A DNA stretch of 64,000 nucleotides from Winogradskyella sp. (GTDB taxonomy: Bacteria; Bacteroidota; Bacteroidia; Flavobacteriales; Flavobacteriaceae), in contig NZ_RHLG01000004.1 in assembly GCF_003712105.1 (NCBI RefSeq), forward strand, positions 248,001 to 312,000. The letters run 5' to 3'. Shown here piece by piece: positions 7,880-17,221 of the stretch. The translations under genes were made by a program, and so were the position numbers. Each line of letters opens with the position of its first letter. Within the stretch, counting starts at the first letter, position 1. Below the pieces are notes generated by a model that was not told where the DNA came from, ran no database searches, and was given only the letters and a program-made list of their open reading frames with translations.

Positions 7880-10800
7880 CTAATTCTTTATAATTTTTTT
7901 ATGAATTACGGAATCATCGATTAATATTTTTAGAATATAAATTCCAGAAACAAGACTGCTTGTGTCTAATTGATAACTATTGTTATCAACTCTTAGTCTA
8001 TCGATTTCTTTACCATAAAAGTCATAAATAATTACTGAGTAATCATCAAAAGAATTACTTATAAAATTTAATTTTTTTGAGGTAGGATTTGGGTATATTT
8101 TCAAATCGATAGCATTCAAAGGAGAATCTATTGATAGTGTAGTGCCATTAACCATTAGGTTGTCAATAATCACTCCTTCTTTAGCAGTTGATGGATTACT
8201 GTTAAATCTTGTATCAAAAACAAAACGCATTAAAAATGACGATTGTCCATTCCAAGCTGATAAATCATATGTATAGTTCGTTATTGTGGCATTTGTATCA
8301 CCAGACCATTGACCACCTTGCCACGCTGATGAGAGGCTCTGCCATTGTTCCTCGGATGAATTATACCAATTACTATCACTTGCCGAACCTAACAACTCCC
8401 ATGAATTACCATTATCCAGGCTATATTGTATATACAAGGCATGACCTGCAGCAATATCATAAGCCATATCAAACGATAATTCAGGATTTACAACATTAGT
8501 TAAATCATAGAATTGAGTATATAAGTAAGACCTTGTATAACTGTCGTGAAACCCATCCAAATTGGTTCCATATACCATAGTCCCTGTTGCAGCAGAATTG
8601 AGTAATGTACCGCTTGGCATACCTCTTTCCCACATAGAACCTACTTCACTACTATTAATAGAAATTAAAGCATCAGAGGTGTTTTCAAAAGAATTAATCT
8701 CTCCTATTTGACCAAAATCATTTAAAATAAATCTTATTTCTTTTGAATTATTAGACAATTGGTCATCAGACGTTACTGCAACATCAGAATCTAAGGTATA
8801 AAATCCACGGATATTAATTGTATTTGTGGAAACATCAATAGATTGACCAGTAGTAAGCGTCGCTGATATATTGCTAGTATTGGGAGATCCATTAAGTGTG
8901 TAATTAACAATAGGATTTGAAACAGTATTTTGACCTCGATTTCTAAGGGTAATTTCTGGAGTATATGGAAGAACACCTACTTCACTACTAGGTTTTGAGA
9001 TAGACTCCAAAATAATATCATCACTAAATACGTATTGCGGTAAATCCGTTTTCCATACGCCTCTTCCGTAGGTTCCAGCAATTAATTCTTCGCCTCTAAT
9101 ATCGATACTTAAGTCCCTTACTATAGCTCCCGGCATACCGGACTGAAATACCTCCCAAGTACCGCCAATATCGTCATATCTATAAACTCCAAAATCGGTA
9201 CCGAGATATAAAGGATTATCTGGATGATTTGGTTGTAACTCCAAGACTCTCAAAGGTAAATTACCCGCTAGGTTAGAATTGATATTCGTAAAATTCTGAC
9301 CTCCATCTATACTTCGGTAAATACCACCAGAATTTAGATTACTAGTAATGACATATACTATATCTGGATTAGTATGATGTATTGAAATACCTTCAACAAA
9401 TCCTGTGATAGAATTATTAACAGACGTAAAATTAGCACCGCCATCGTCACTTCTAAATAGTTCTACTCCAGTATTAGCGTAAATAATATCATCATTTGAA
9501 GGCGCAATTTCCATTGCATAAACTAAGCTCGGAAATAGAAACAAGTTAGACCAGGACTCATTAACTCTTTTTGCAAGAAATATATTTGCAACAAACACTT
9601 CTCCTATGGAATTAACAGCTATAGGCGTTTCAAAAACACCTGAACCATTACCAAATAAATCACGTGTAGTTTGCCCTGAATCTTCAGTTCTAAAATAAGC
9701 AGCTCCCGTTTGAAATAATCCATGCATACGGTTAGGGTTTACGGGATCAATTGCGTTTGATGTACCATCAGACCAATGCCAATTGCGCCATACCTTACCA
9801 TCATAGGCATAACCGCCATTATCTTGAAGACCAGCTACAATATGATCTGTATCGACAGGTGATGCATTAATTTCGTAAACCTCACTATTAACAATACCTG
9901 GCGTAATATCTTCAAAACTTAAACCATTGTCATTACTTCTATAAATTCCACCATCACTAGCAACAAAAATTACACCATTATAAAATCGAATTTGATGTAT
10001 ATCAGCATGTGTGTAAGTAGGTTGGTAATCCTTATCCCACTCATTGACCCTGGAGAAATCTATGCCTTGGTCTAACGATTTCCATAAATTTAGACAACCA
10101 GTGTATATGATATTAGAGTCACTTGGATCAACAGCAATATCCAGATCAAAAAAAGCTTGGCTGCTTTCTAATAAATTATTCATGGTATTATCTTGTCGTG
10201 AAAAACTTTGACCAGAATCAGTTGATATATAAATTCCATGAAATAGAGACCCAGAATCAGCAATAATTGCGTAAACATTATTCGGAGCATCTGGAGAGAC
10301 ATCAATCATTATTCTTTGTATAAAGGTAGTTGGAAGCCCTGACGTTGTTTCGGTCCATGTATCACCAGAATTCGTACTTACATAAAATGTATCTCTGGTA
10401 TTAAAATAAACTGTAGACCAGTCTCCTGGTTTAACCTTTAAATTTTGCCCAAACCCACTTTGGGTATTTGACCAAGTTAAGCCACCGTTTACCGATTTAA
10501 GAAAACCTGAGTTACCAGCAGCATATATCTGTGTGTTGTCATTAGGATTAATATATATATCACATATAAATCCATTATCATTAGAACCAGTGGTCAATTT
10601 TGTCCATGTAGAGCCTCCATTTTCAGATTTGTAAATACCATCCTGACCAGAGAATGTAGATCCATCATCATCTCCAGTCCCGACATAAACAATCATTGGG
10701 TTTACTGGATCTATTGCTATTGCCGATACTCCTAGATTAGGCATATTATCGGTCATTGGATTCCATGTAGCACCCGCATCTGTGCTTTTCCAAGCACCAC

Positions 10801-11242
10801 CACCTGGAGTACCAATCCAGTATTCATTTGCATCATGAGGACTAATTACAATAGTATTAACTCGACCTTGTCCGCTCATCCTATTCTGAGTATCTTCATA
10901 ACTAAATGGACCTAAAGTTTCCCATTGTGCTAAATCGGTATTATTTGCTTGCCGTTGAAGAAAAAATGATTCAGATAGATTATTAATTTCAGCATTGGTT
11001 AATAGTTGTCCATCAGGTTTAACATAATTTCTCGCAAAAGACTGCCATCTTAAAAATTGTTTGTAGCCACTTCCTTTTTCATTTATATCTATGTTGGAGA
11101 AATAATTATGTCCCGCATCAACGAAATCCTGATACGATGGCTCATTAGATATTTGATAAGCTTCTTGCATCCAAGGCAAATTCTGAGCAAATAAAAAAGA
11201 TGCCCCTAAAATCAAGAAAAGGGAGTTGATTAATAGCTTCAT
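7880..11242 (-). CDS. Large secreted BNR/sortilin-like beta-propeller protein with type A type IX sorting domain
   Basis: The 1120-residue product carries a signal peptide (1-19, ending LFAQ), two runs of BNR/Asp-box repeats (SxDxGxTW-like: KSTDAGATWNPM, KSENGGSTWTKL, STNSGDTWTETT, RSIDGGQNFTNI) of the VPS10/sortilin-like propeller type between about 105 and 740, a CARDB-like beta domain near 750-850, a MAM/jellyroll-like domain near 870-1030 (SWELLGSASDS, QWQSLSSAWQGGQW), and a C-terminal sorting domain from about 1046 (LKIYPNPTSKKLNF... SGIYILKI). The last is the type A signal cleaved by the type IX secretion system. A surface or extracellular role is inferred, possibly glycan binding or adhesion; enzymatic activity is not evident. 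It is followed by the SPOUT gene. Confidence 0.85.
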   Translation of the reverse strand: MKLLINSLFLILGASFLFAQNLPWMQEAYQISNEPSYQDFVDAGHNYFSNIDINEKGSGYKQFLRWQSFARNYVKPDGQLLTNAEINNLSESFFLQRQANNTDLAQWETLGPFSYEDTQNRMSGQGRVNTIVISPHDANEYWIGTPGGGAWKSTDAGATWNPMTDNMPNLGVSAIAIDPVNPMIVYVGTGDDDGSTFSGQDGIYKSENGGSTWTKLTTGSNDNGFICDIYINPNDNTQIYAAGNSGFLKSVNGGLTWSNTQSGFGQNLKVKPGDWSTVYFNTRDTFYVSTNSGDTWTETTSGLPTTFIQRIMIDVSPDAPNNVYAIIADSGSLFHGIYISTDSGQSFSRQDNTMNNLLESSQAFFDLDIAVDPSDSNIIYTGCLNLWKSLDQGIDFSRVNEWDKDYQPTYTHADIHQIRFYNGVIFVASDGGIYRSNDNGLSFEDITPGIVNSEVYEINASPVDTDHIVAGLQDNGGYAYDGKVWRNWHWSDGTSNAIDPVNPNRMHGLFQTGAAYFRTEDSGQTTRDLFGNGSGVFETPIAVNSIGEVFVANIFLAKRVNESWSNLFLFPSLVYAMEIAPSNDDIIYANTGVELFRSDDGGANFTSVNNSITGFVEGISIHHTNPDIVYVITSNLNSGGIYRSIDGGQNFTNINSNLAGNLPLRVLELQPNHPDNPLYLGTDFGVYRYDDIGGTWEVFQSGMPGAIVRDLSIDIRGEELIAGTYGRGVWKTDLPQYVFSDDIILESISKPSSEVGVLPYTPEITLRNRGQNTVSNPIVNYTLNGSPNTSNISATLTTGQSIDVSTNTINIRGFYTLDSDVAVTSDDQLSNNSKEIRFILNDFGQIGEINSFENTSDALISINSSEVGSMWERGMPSGTLLNSAATGTMVYGTNLDGFHDSYTRSYLYTQFYDLTNVVNPELSFDMAYDIAAGHALYIQYSLDNGNSWELLGSASDSNWYNSSEEQWQSLSSAWQGGQWSGDTNATITNYTYDLSAWNGQSSFLMRFVFDTRFNSNPSTAKEGVIIDNLMVNGTTLSIDSPLNAIDLKIYPNPTSKKLNFISNSFDDYSVIIYDFYGKEIDRLRVDNNSYQLDTSSLVSGIYILKILIDDSVIHKKIIKN

Positions 11243-11824
11243 AGTTGTTAAGTTTTGTCAGAAATTTTCTAACATGTTTATGTTTAAATATAACTTGTTT
11301 TAGAAAGAAAATGTCAAATTATGTTGTTTTTAAGATCAAAATACCCATTAATGGGTATAAAATCACCCCTAATTTTCTACTGTTGTGAGTACGCTGAGAA
11401 AGAAATAGATTACATCGTAATTGTAAACCATCAATTTTCAATGCCACAATTTGAAAGAGATATAACAGATTAGAACATTTTAGGGCATGTCTAAATGTTG
11501 TATTTAAAAAGTTGAACTTACAATTTAATCGCTTAACTCATATCAATTTACAACACAAAGAAGTAGATAAAACTTATAATGAAAGAAACAAGACATCTAA
11601 CGACTAAAATTCATAATTTAGAAATTAAGAAAAATCCTATACGTAATTACATTTTATTGCCTTATTTAAAAATGTGATGGCGTGATTAGGATGACTATTT
11701 GAAAGTAATAATATTGCCACACAATTTTTTTGGTTAAAAGAATTGAGATTAACCTTTCTGAATTTACTAAAGGATTTAAAAGCTGTACAAAAATAAGTGC
11801 GACAAGAAAAAATACATACACGTA
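11243..11824. other. 582-base AT-rich intergenic region
   Basis: This is the upstream region of the BNR-protein gene and the downstream side of the DUF481 gene. No convincing gene was found. It contains a perfect 18-base palindrome at 11341-11358 and, about 40 bases before the BNR start, a weak promoter-like pair on the minus strand (TTTG, about 22 bases, TATATTTA). The 32-codon frame at 11579-11677 has no recognisable product. Confidence 0.6.
11341..11358. promoter_or_regulatory. Perfect 18-base palindrome, candidate operator
   Basis: ATACCCATTAATGGGTAT is an uninterrupted palindrome 99 bases upstream of the BNR/sortilin-like gene start (minus strand). Symmetry of this type suits a dimeric regulator. 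It is GC-punctuated in an otherwise AT-rich spacer. No regulator is assigned. Confidence 0.4.
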
Positions 11825-12583
11825 TTAATAACTCTTAATCGTAAAGCCAAAAGTTAAAAATTGGTCTTCGCGTTGTTGGCCCTCTACAACAATACTCTCA
11901 AAGGTATGTAGGTAATTAATTTTAAAGTTCAAAAACTTCCATATCGGAAACTCTACACCCAAATCGGCTTGCCATCGATAGTTATCGCCATCTTCTAATG
12001 ATGGCTGAATATAACTTTCGTGATTAACAATAACCTTGCCCTTAAACAAATGGTATTTACCATTAATCCAAACTGTTCCACGAAAGGTATCTATGGTATC
12101 TTCTCCATTATATTGGGTGAGATTAAATGAAGTATTATCAAACTCCGTTTCTTCATATTCACTAGAAACTGAAACCTTTAACCAATCTTTATTTTTTTGA
12201 TATAACTGAAACGTAACACCAGCACCTACTATATATCTATAATCAATTTCACGTCTAAAGTTTGTACTAAAAAACCCTAGCACTAAAGGGTAAATTTTGC
12301 GTTCTGGATTAAAATACAGGAAGTTTAAACTCAGAATATCTTCATCTGCCTTTTCTTTACCAAACTCTTGATAGACATATGAGTTCCTGGTTTTATATAC
12401 CCATTTTTTCCAAGGCTTATAACTAAGCTCAGATTTAGCTCTAAATATTAAAGTATTTACATTACCACCTTGCCAAAAACCGGTTAAGGATAAATTTGCC
12501 TTAAGTTTAAGCGAATCACTTTCATTAATCTGCGCTGAAAGGAAACTTGAAATAAAGAGTAAAACAAATGCTAAATTTTTCAT
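11825..12583 (-). CDS. DUF481-family outer-membrane beta-barrel protein
   Basis: The 252-residue protein has a signal peptide (1-17, ending LSAQ) and a series of amphipathic beta strands with alternating aromatic residues, ending in a terminal aromatic-rich strand (FLTFGFTIKSY). This resembles the DUF481 (YdiY-like) family of salt-induced outer membrane proteins. DUF481 proteins are predicted porin-like barrels of unknown function. It is a single gene divergent from the nuclease gene at 12730. The 146-base divergent spacer is very AT-rich and shows no clear TAnnTTTG element. Confidence 0.75.
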   Translation of the reverse strand: MKNLAFVLLFISSFLSAQINESDSLKLKANLSLTGFWQGGNVNTLIFRAKSELSYKPWKKWVYKTRNSYVYQEFGKEKADEDILSLNFLYFNPERKIYPLVLGFFSTNFRREIDYRYIVGAGVTFQLYQKNKDWLKVSVSSEYEETEFDNTSFNLTQYNGEDTIDTFRGTVWINGKYHLFKGKVIVNHESYIQPSLEDGDNYRWQADLGVEFPIWKFLNFKINYLHTFESIVVEGQQREDQFLTFGFTIKSY

Positions 12584-12729
12584 TTAAAAAATAAAAAATG
12601 ATATACATTAAAAACAGGCGAAAATTAGTCAATTAAAATTATTAAACATAAACTTATTTTTTTAAATTAATTGACGTATCTTACTGATTATTAAGACTTA
12701 ACACTTTTCACTTTAACCTCAACAGAAAA

Positions 12730-13455
12730 ATGCGTCACTTATCCAACCTAAAAAGAGAGACCAGATATGGTATTCCAACTGCAGATCAAATATTATACAA
12801 TAGGCATTATGCCATTGGCTACTCCTATTATTTCAGGCAAGCAAAATGGGCACTTGAAATTGTAGATCCTGACAAAACTGATGTCAGCCGCTTAGACAAT
12901 TTTAGACCGGATTATCGTATTCCTGAACGCTTTAGAGCGGACTTAGACGTTTATGAAAACTCAGGATATGATAGAGGTCATTTAGTGTCTAGTGCTAACC
13001 AAATTGAAGCAAATATTCAGAATAGTGAAACCTTCTTATTATCTAATATGGCACCTCAAAAGCCCATGTTTAATCGCGGTATTTGGAAACGATTAGAAAC
13101 TGCAGTAAGAGACTTAGATGCCTTAAAAAAGGTATTTGAAACATATGTTATTTCTGGACCTATTTTCTTTTTTGATGAAGAGGTGGTTATGATAGGTGAT
13201 AACAACGATAAAATTGATGTCTCATTGCCAATACCTCATGCTTTTTTTAAGTCCATTTTGGTCGAAAACAATACGGGTACAATAAACATGTGGTCTTTTA
13301 TTATACCCAATAAAATCACCAGTGAGCCACTTGAAAGTTTTTTAGTAGAGACGTCTAAAGTTGAAAAAATATCTGGTCTTGTACTTTGGGACACACTTGT
13401 TGGTACTAAAATGCAACGAGAAAAGAACAAAATCAGAAAAATGTGGAAGCATTAG
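12730..13455 (+). CDS. DNA/RNA non-specific endonuclease (DRGH / NUC family)
   Basis: The 241-residue protein matches the Serratia-nuclease-type beta-beta-alpha-metal family: DRGH at 81-84 with His84 as predicted general base, NMAPQ at 106-110 and the metal-site segment N115-RGIWKRLE. These are the residues needed for Mg-dependent cleavage of single- and double-stranded DNA and RNA. Unusually for such a toxic activity, no signal peptide is visible: the sequence starts MRHLSNLKRETRYGIP, and no alternative upstream start giving a leader was seen. It is a single gene. Confidence 0.88.
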   Translation: MRHLSNLKRETRYGIPTADQILYNRHYAIGYSYYFRQAKWALEIVDPDKTDVSRLDNFRPDYRIPERFRADLDVYENSGYDRGHLVSSANQIEANIQNSETFLLSNMAPQKPMFNRGIWKRLETAVRDLDALKKVFETYVISGPIFFFDEEVVMIGDNNDKIDVSLPIPHAFFKSILVENNTGTINMWSFIIPNKITSEPLESFLVETSKVEKISGLVLWDTLVGTKMQREKNKIRKMWKH

Positions 13456-13668
13456 CATCTGGGTTTCTCAAATCAACTAAAACTAGCAGTAATATTAGTT
13501 AGTGCCAAGGTTGTTTCAGAAGTTAAAATTAGGTCAAATTCAATAAATACCGCTGCGCTTTAGATAAATCTACAGTTTCGCACAAACCGTTATACTTATC
13601 AGTAATACCGTTTAGATTATTTAAATAACCTTTAAATTGATATGTATATTTTTAATGGAAAATGAGAT

Positions 13669-13676
13669 TATCTTTG
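13669..13676 (+). promoter_or_regulatory. -7 promoter element of the LytTR response regulator gene
   Basis: TATCTTTG matches TAnnTTTG and lies 44 bases before the ATG at 13721. A -33 TTG at normal spacing was not found. The preceding 200 bases hold no gene that I can see. Confidence 0.5.
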
Positions 13677-13720
13677 ATATTAGCGTTTACATTTTAAACA
13701 CTAACTAACTTCGACGAATT

Positions 13721-14464
13721 ATGAACATAGTGGCCATAGATGATAACCCTAATGATTTAAGTCTAGTTAATTCTATGCTGATAAAAAACTTTGGTTCTTT
13801 TATTGAACAAGTATTTTTATTTGAAGACCCTGTTAAGGCAATTGACTTATGTTCTACTACGACAATTAATCTGATAATTCTTGATATTGAAATGGCAGGT
13901 TTAAGTGGTCTTGAATTTTTAGAGAAGTTAACACCAAATAATGCTGAAGTAATTTTCTCTACATCGCATCAGAAATTTGCTTTGGATGCTTTTAAAAACC
14001 ATGCATTAGGCTTTTTACTAAAACCTTACTCGGAATCAGAATTTGTTGTTACCGTTACAAAAGCTATAAACTTTATAAGTAATAAAAAGCAAAGTTTGTC
14101 TTCCAATATGACTACCGAAAAACTATTGGCCGATTTAATTATAATACGTACTCAAGGTTGTACGTTTATTTCTAAAATACATGAGATATTGCGAATTGAG
14201 AGTGTTAACAATTATGCAAAAATATATATGACGGATGGCTCACTGCATCTTAGCTCCTATGGTATTGGCCATTATGCATCTCTATTAAAAGGACATCAAG
14301 AATTTTATAGGGTACACAAAGCTCATATTATAAATTTACTTAAAGTCCGAAAATACTTCAGTGATGGTACTATAGTACTTGAAAATGGAGATCATATTCC
14401 AGTTGCGAGGAGACGCCGATTTGACTTGATTAAATTGTTTAATGCAATTAATAGCGATGCATAA
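13721..14464 (+). CDS. LytTR-family response regulator
   Basis: The 247-residue protein has an N-terminal receiver domain (1-118) with the acidic pair D7/D8, phospho-acceptor Asp55 in LIILDIEMAG and the conserved Lys-Pro in FLLKPYS. A LytTR DNA-binding domain follows at about 145-245 (ILRIESVNNYAKIYMTDGS, YRVHKAHIINLLKVRKYF, IPVARRRRFDLIK). Such regulators are phosphorylated by LytS-type kinases and bind direct repeats at promoters. The kinase gene lies tail-to-tail only 7 bases away on the opposite strand, an unusual orientation for partners, which normally share an operon. The pairing is inferred from proximity. Confidence 0.92.
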   Translation: MNIVAIDDNPNDLSLVNSMLIKNFGSFIEQVFLFEDPVKAIDLCSTTTINLIILDIEMAGLSGLEFLEKLTPNNAEVIFSTSHQKFALDAFKNHALGFLLKPYSESEFVVTVTKAINFISNKKQSLSSNMTTEKLLADLIIIRTQGCTFISKIHEILRIESVNNYAKIYMTDGSLHLSSYGIGHYASLLKGHQEFYRVHKAHIINLLKVRKYFSDGTIVLENGDHIPVARRRRFDLIKLFNAINSDA

Positions 14465-14471
14465 ATATCTA

Positions 14472-15323
14472 CTATGAAAGCACCTTTCGGCACAATATTA
14501 TCATCTCTACTTTGGCGCCACCATTTTGATTATCTTCTGGGTATTCCGTGTAGTATAAATTGGCACTAGTGTGCAATGAATTCATAAGTAACAATCGCTC
14601 TTTTAAAATTTTAGAACCATACGATCTGCGTCTACAATTTGTATTTAATTTATTGCTGGACCTTATACCTATACCGTTATCTATAATCACTACTTTCAAT
14701 GTATTATTATCAAAGTTTATCTGTCTCAAATCTAAAGTTATAATGAGTTCTTTCATTTGATTCGAAAAACCATGTTCAATACTATTTTCTACTACAGGTT
14801 GTAAAAGCAATGGCGGTATTTCTATAGTATCAAGATTATAACTAATACTATTTATAACCTCTAATTTTACCCGACGATTATCAAGATTTTTTAATGATGT
14901 GTACGTTTTTAAATAATTAATCTCTTCTGTAATAGCTATCCAGGAGTTTCGACTTAGGTCTAATGTAGAACGCATTAATTTAGAAAAATCAACTAAGCAT
15001 TCTTCAGCACCTTTTTTGTCATTTAAGGACATTTTATGTTTGATAGTGTTTAATGTATTGAATGCAAAATGAGGATGCATTTGAGCTAATAATGATTTAG
15101 ATTGCAGTTCTATAAAAAGTAATCTATTCTGGCTCTCTTTCTTTTTCTTATGGGACAATAACCAAAGTATGCCAGTAACCATTACAGCTATAATAATAAA
15201 AAATAATAACCATGATGTATGATAAAACCTATCGAACAGCTCAGTGGAAAATGCCAAAATACTTTCCGTTTCTAAACTATTATTGTCAAAATAACTTGTT
15301 GTATGATTTATAGTAGATTTCAA
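14472..15323 (-). CDS. LytS-type sensor histidine kinase, probably 5'-truncated
   Basis: As drawn from a TTG codon, the protein has 283 residues: one transmembrane helix at about 37-57, a His_kinase domain with the phospho-acceptor in MHPHFAFNTLN (His85) and an HATPase domain (ENSIEHGF, DNGIGI, GSKILKERLLLM). Related kinases usually carry a long periplasmic sensor or TPR region before the helix; here only about 36 residues remain. The frame stays open upstream of the TTG to a stop at 15405-15407 with no ATG before the membrane helix. So either a weak start is used or the gene has lost its 5' part. The kinase and ATPase motifs themselves are intact. Confidence 0.8.
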   Translation of the reverse strand: MKSTINHTTSYFDNNSLETESILAFSTELFDRFYHTSWLLFFIIIAVMVTGILWLLSHKKKKESQNRLLFIELQSKSLLAQMHPHFAFNTLNTIKHKMSLNDKKGAEECLVDFSKLMRSTLDLSRNSWIAITEEINYLKTYTSLKNLDNRRVKLEVINSISYNLDTIEIPPLLLQPVVENSIEHGFSNQMKELIITLDLRQINFDNNTLKVVIIDNGIGIRSSNKLNTNCRRRSYGSKILKERLLLMNSLHTSANLYYTEYPEDNQNGGAKVEMIILCRKVLS

Positions 15324-15831
15324 ACGTTCTAAAACACCAAATGTTACTCTATATGTATTATCAATTTTCTTGCTTATTGAAGTAAATAGATACTTAAACT
15401 GGTTTTAAATTTCCAGTATCAAAATTTGATGTAAAAGTATTTCAGCCGATAGCTAATTCTAAATGTGAGGTAATAATCGGTTCATATTAGGATTAATTGG
15501 TAAATTTTCAGCTAGTCTGTCTATGAATTATGCCTAAATCGCTAAACAGATGATTAGGCCAGGAATTTTTCGAATAATTTAAAACAGTGCTGATAGGACA
15601 TAAACGACATAGGGTAGATCGAGACACCTCATGCTAAAATACATAAGGATTTACCCTTATGTGAGGCACATTTAACCTATTGGCTTGTTGTAGCGGGAAC
15701 AGGATTCATTTTGATTGCTTCGCAATGAAATGGACCAGAATAAGTGAAACTTGTACAAAGAAAACCAATGACTTTGTCATTACTTAATTTAAACTCTAAA
15801 GCATAGATATAAATATCTAGCTTTAGCGCAT
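15324..15831. other. Gene-poor region with hairpins and a tRNA fragment
   Basis: No coding region is recognisable here. Features seen are an inverted repeat ACATAAGG/CCTTATGT at 15641-15662, a partial copy of the tRNA-fMet 3' end at 15690-15707, and directly after it a hairpin around ATTGCTTCGCAAT (about 15708-15731). The layout, between a kinase lacking its 5' part and a tRNA, looks like the scar of a past deletion or integration. Confidence 0.5.
15690..15707 (-). repeat. Partial copy of tRNA-fMet 3' end (att-like)
   Basis: GTAGCGGGAACAGGATTC at this site matches 15867-15884, the 3' end of the tRNA-fMet gene plus one flanking base, at 17 of 18 positions (one C/T difference) and in the same orientation. 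The two copies are 177 bases apart. Many tyrosine-recombinase elements leave such a copy of a tRNA 3' end as an attachment site; no integrase gene is visible here. Confidence 0.6.
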
Positions 15832-15862
15832 AAAAAAACCAATCGTTTATGCGATTGGTTTT
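15832..15862 (-). terminator. Intrinsic terminator of tRNA-fMet
   Basis: On the minus strand, AAAACCAATCG, a 6-base loop and CGATTGGTTTT form an 11-base-pair stem that runs into seven T. It starts 6 bases after the tRNA's 3' end. Confidence 0.85.
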
Positions 15863-15867
15863 CTTCG

Positions 15868-15940
<73 letters not shown>

Positions 15941-16054
15941 ATATTGGATGGCAAATATACAACCCTTTTTAATTTTAACAAGTCTTAAAGCAAAAAAAAT
16001 AACCTCTGCAGATATACAAAGGTTATTTTAACTTAAAAACATGAATTTCTTAAA

Positions 16055-16900
16055 TCAATTATCGTTATCTACTTCTTCGTCAAGAGTTACTAATTCACCC
16101 TTTCTATTAGAAGCGTCAATGTCTAAATTTGTAATGTTTGGCATTTGCTCTTGAAGTTTAGCAAAATTACCTGTGAAATTATTGTTTCCTAACAACAGCG
16201 TATTAAGGTTGTTTAATCTTGCAATGCTAGATGGTAACTCGCCATAAAAGCTATTGTTAGATAATATTAATTCTTCAAGTTTAGCCAAGTTTCCTATTCT
16301 ACTAGGAATGTTTCCAAATAACTTATTATCGAATACACTAAGTATTTTTAAGTTACTAAGTTTTAACACACTTTCTGGTAATGTACCCATTAATTGATTA
16401 CTACTTAAGTTTAGATTTTCTAATTTTTGCAGATTACCAATTGTCGACGGAATTTCTCCCGTAATATTATTATTATATATTTCAAATAATTTCAAATTCG
16501 AAAGCTTACCAAACTCGCTTGGTATTTCACCACTTAACCTATTAGAAAATAATTTAAGAGATTGTAATTGAGTTAACTCTGAAAATTCTGAAGGTAATTC
16601 TCCTTCAATAGCATTAAATGATAAATCTAATACCTTTAAAGCAGTCAACTGGTTTATTGTATTTGGAATGCTTCCTGATAAATTATTAAAGCTCAACTTA
16701 ATTGCTACTACATTATCGTTTTCAATTTTAAGTCCATACCAAGTTGATACAGGAGCTTCTAAATCCCAAGAGGTATTCCAGCTTTCGCCGTTAGTTGAAG
16801 TATATAAATCTATGAGAGCATCTTTTTGTGTTTGTGAAACTTCTGCAAACGAAATTGCAGTTAAAAACACACATGATAAGAATAGATAAAACGTTTTCAT
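16055..16900 (-). CDS. Secreted leucine-rich-repeat protein (plant-type repeats)
   Basis: The 281-residue protein has a signal peptide (1-19) and a cap (about 25-60, LIDLYTSTNGESWNTSW) typical of LRR N-terminal regions. About eight 24-residue repeats follow, of the form LxxLxxLxLxxNxLxGxIPxxxGxLxx, the plant-specific LRR consensus. The last 20 residues are acidic. There is no type IX sorting domain or membrane anchor, so the final location (periplasm or outside) is uncertain. Protein-protein binding is the likely function. A complete promoter lies upstream. Confidence 0.85.
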   Translation of the reverse strand: MKTFYLFLSCVFLTAISFAEVSQTQKDALIDLYTSTNGESWNTSWDLEAPVSTWYGLKIENDNVVAIKLSFNNLSGSIPNTINQLTALKVLDLSFNAIEGELPSEFSELTQLQSLKLFSNRLSGEIPSEFGKLSNLKLFEIYNNNITGEIPSTIGNLQKLENLNLSSNQLMGTLPESVLKLSNLKILSVFDNKLFGNIPSRIGNLAKLEELILSNNSFYGELPSSIARLNNLNTLLLGNNNFTGNFAKLQEQMPNITNLDIDASNRKGELVTLDEEVDNDN

Positions 16901-16939
16901 TTTTAGGTCGATTTGGGCGAGGGAACCGTTTTAACATAT

Positions 16940-16972
16940 CAAACATAGGAGAAAATTATCAAAATCCGACAA
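16940..16972 (-). promoter_or_regulatory. Promoter of the LRR gene
   Basis: On the minus strand a TTG at 16972-16970 is followed after 22 bases by TATGTTTG (16947-16940), matching the flavobacterial TTG-N17-23-TAnnTTTG arrangement. The start codon is about 40 bases downstream. Confidence 0.6.
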
Positions 16973-17029
16973 AATAATCCGTTTTTTCGACGAAATGCAT
17001 AATCAAAATTAAGTTTTCAACCCAAAATA

Positions 17030-17212
17030 CTATTGTTCAATACTTGTAGCTTCTAGGAATTCTACATCTAGACCATTAGTAACGACGCTTATTTGTATAG
17101 GATTACAGCAAACTTCGCAGTCTTCGATATAGGATTGTTGTGTAATAGAAACATCTATTAACATGGAAATTTCTTCCCAACAATATGGACATTGAAAAAA
17201 CTGCTCCTCCAA
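17030..17212 (-). CDS. Small CPXCG-type cysteine-rich protein
   Basis: A 60-residue protein with two CxxC pairs (CPYC at about 9-12 and CEVCC near 37-41), resembling the CPXCG cysteine-rich family (zinc-ribbon-like). The start is a TTG, nine bases after the TolC stop. No ATG precedes the first cysteine pair, and GGAG directly after the start may confuse ribosome-site calling. It is the last gene of the efflux operon. A metal-binding role is inferred; no function is established. Confidence 0.75.
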   Translation of the reverse strand: MEEQFFQCPYCWEEISMLIDVSITQQSYIEDCEVCCNPIQISVVTNGLDVEFLEATSIEQ

Positions 17213-17221
17213 GTTCTTTAA

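Noticed and set aside
11579-11677. A 32-codon open frame starting ATG in the large spacer
   Set aside because: No ribosome site, no recognisable product, and composition like the surrounding AT-rich spacer.
13456-13720. Spacer before the LytTR response regulator as a small RNA or gene
   Set aside because: Only the -7 element at 13669-13676 stands out; no stable hairpin or frame seen.
14555-14575. Sigma-54-like site TTGGCAC in the LytS gene
   Set aside because: Spacing to GC is one base short and it lies inside coding sequence with no downstream gene in that orientation.
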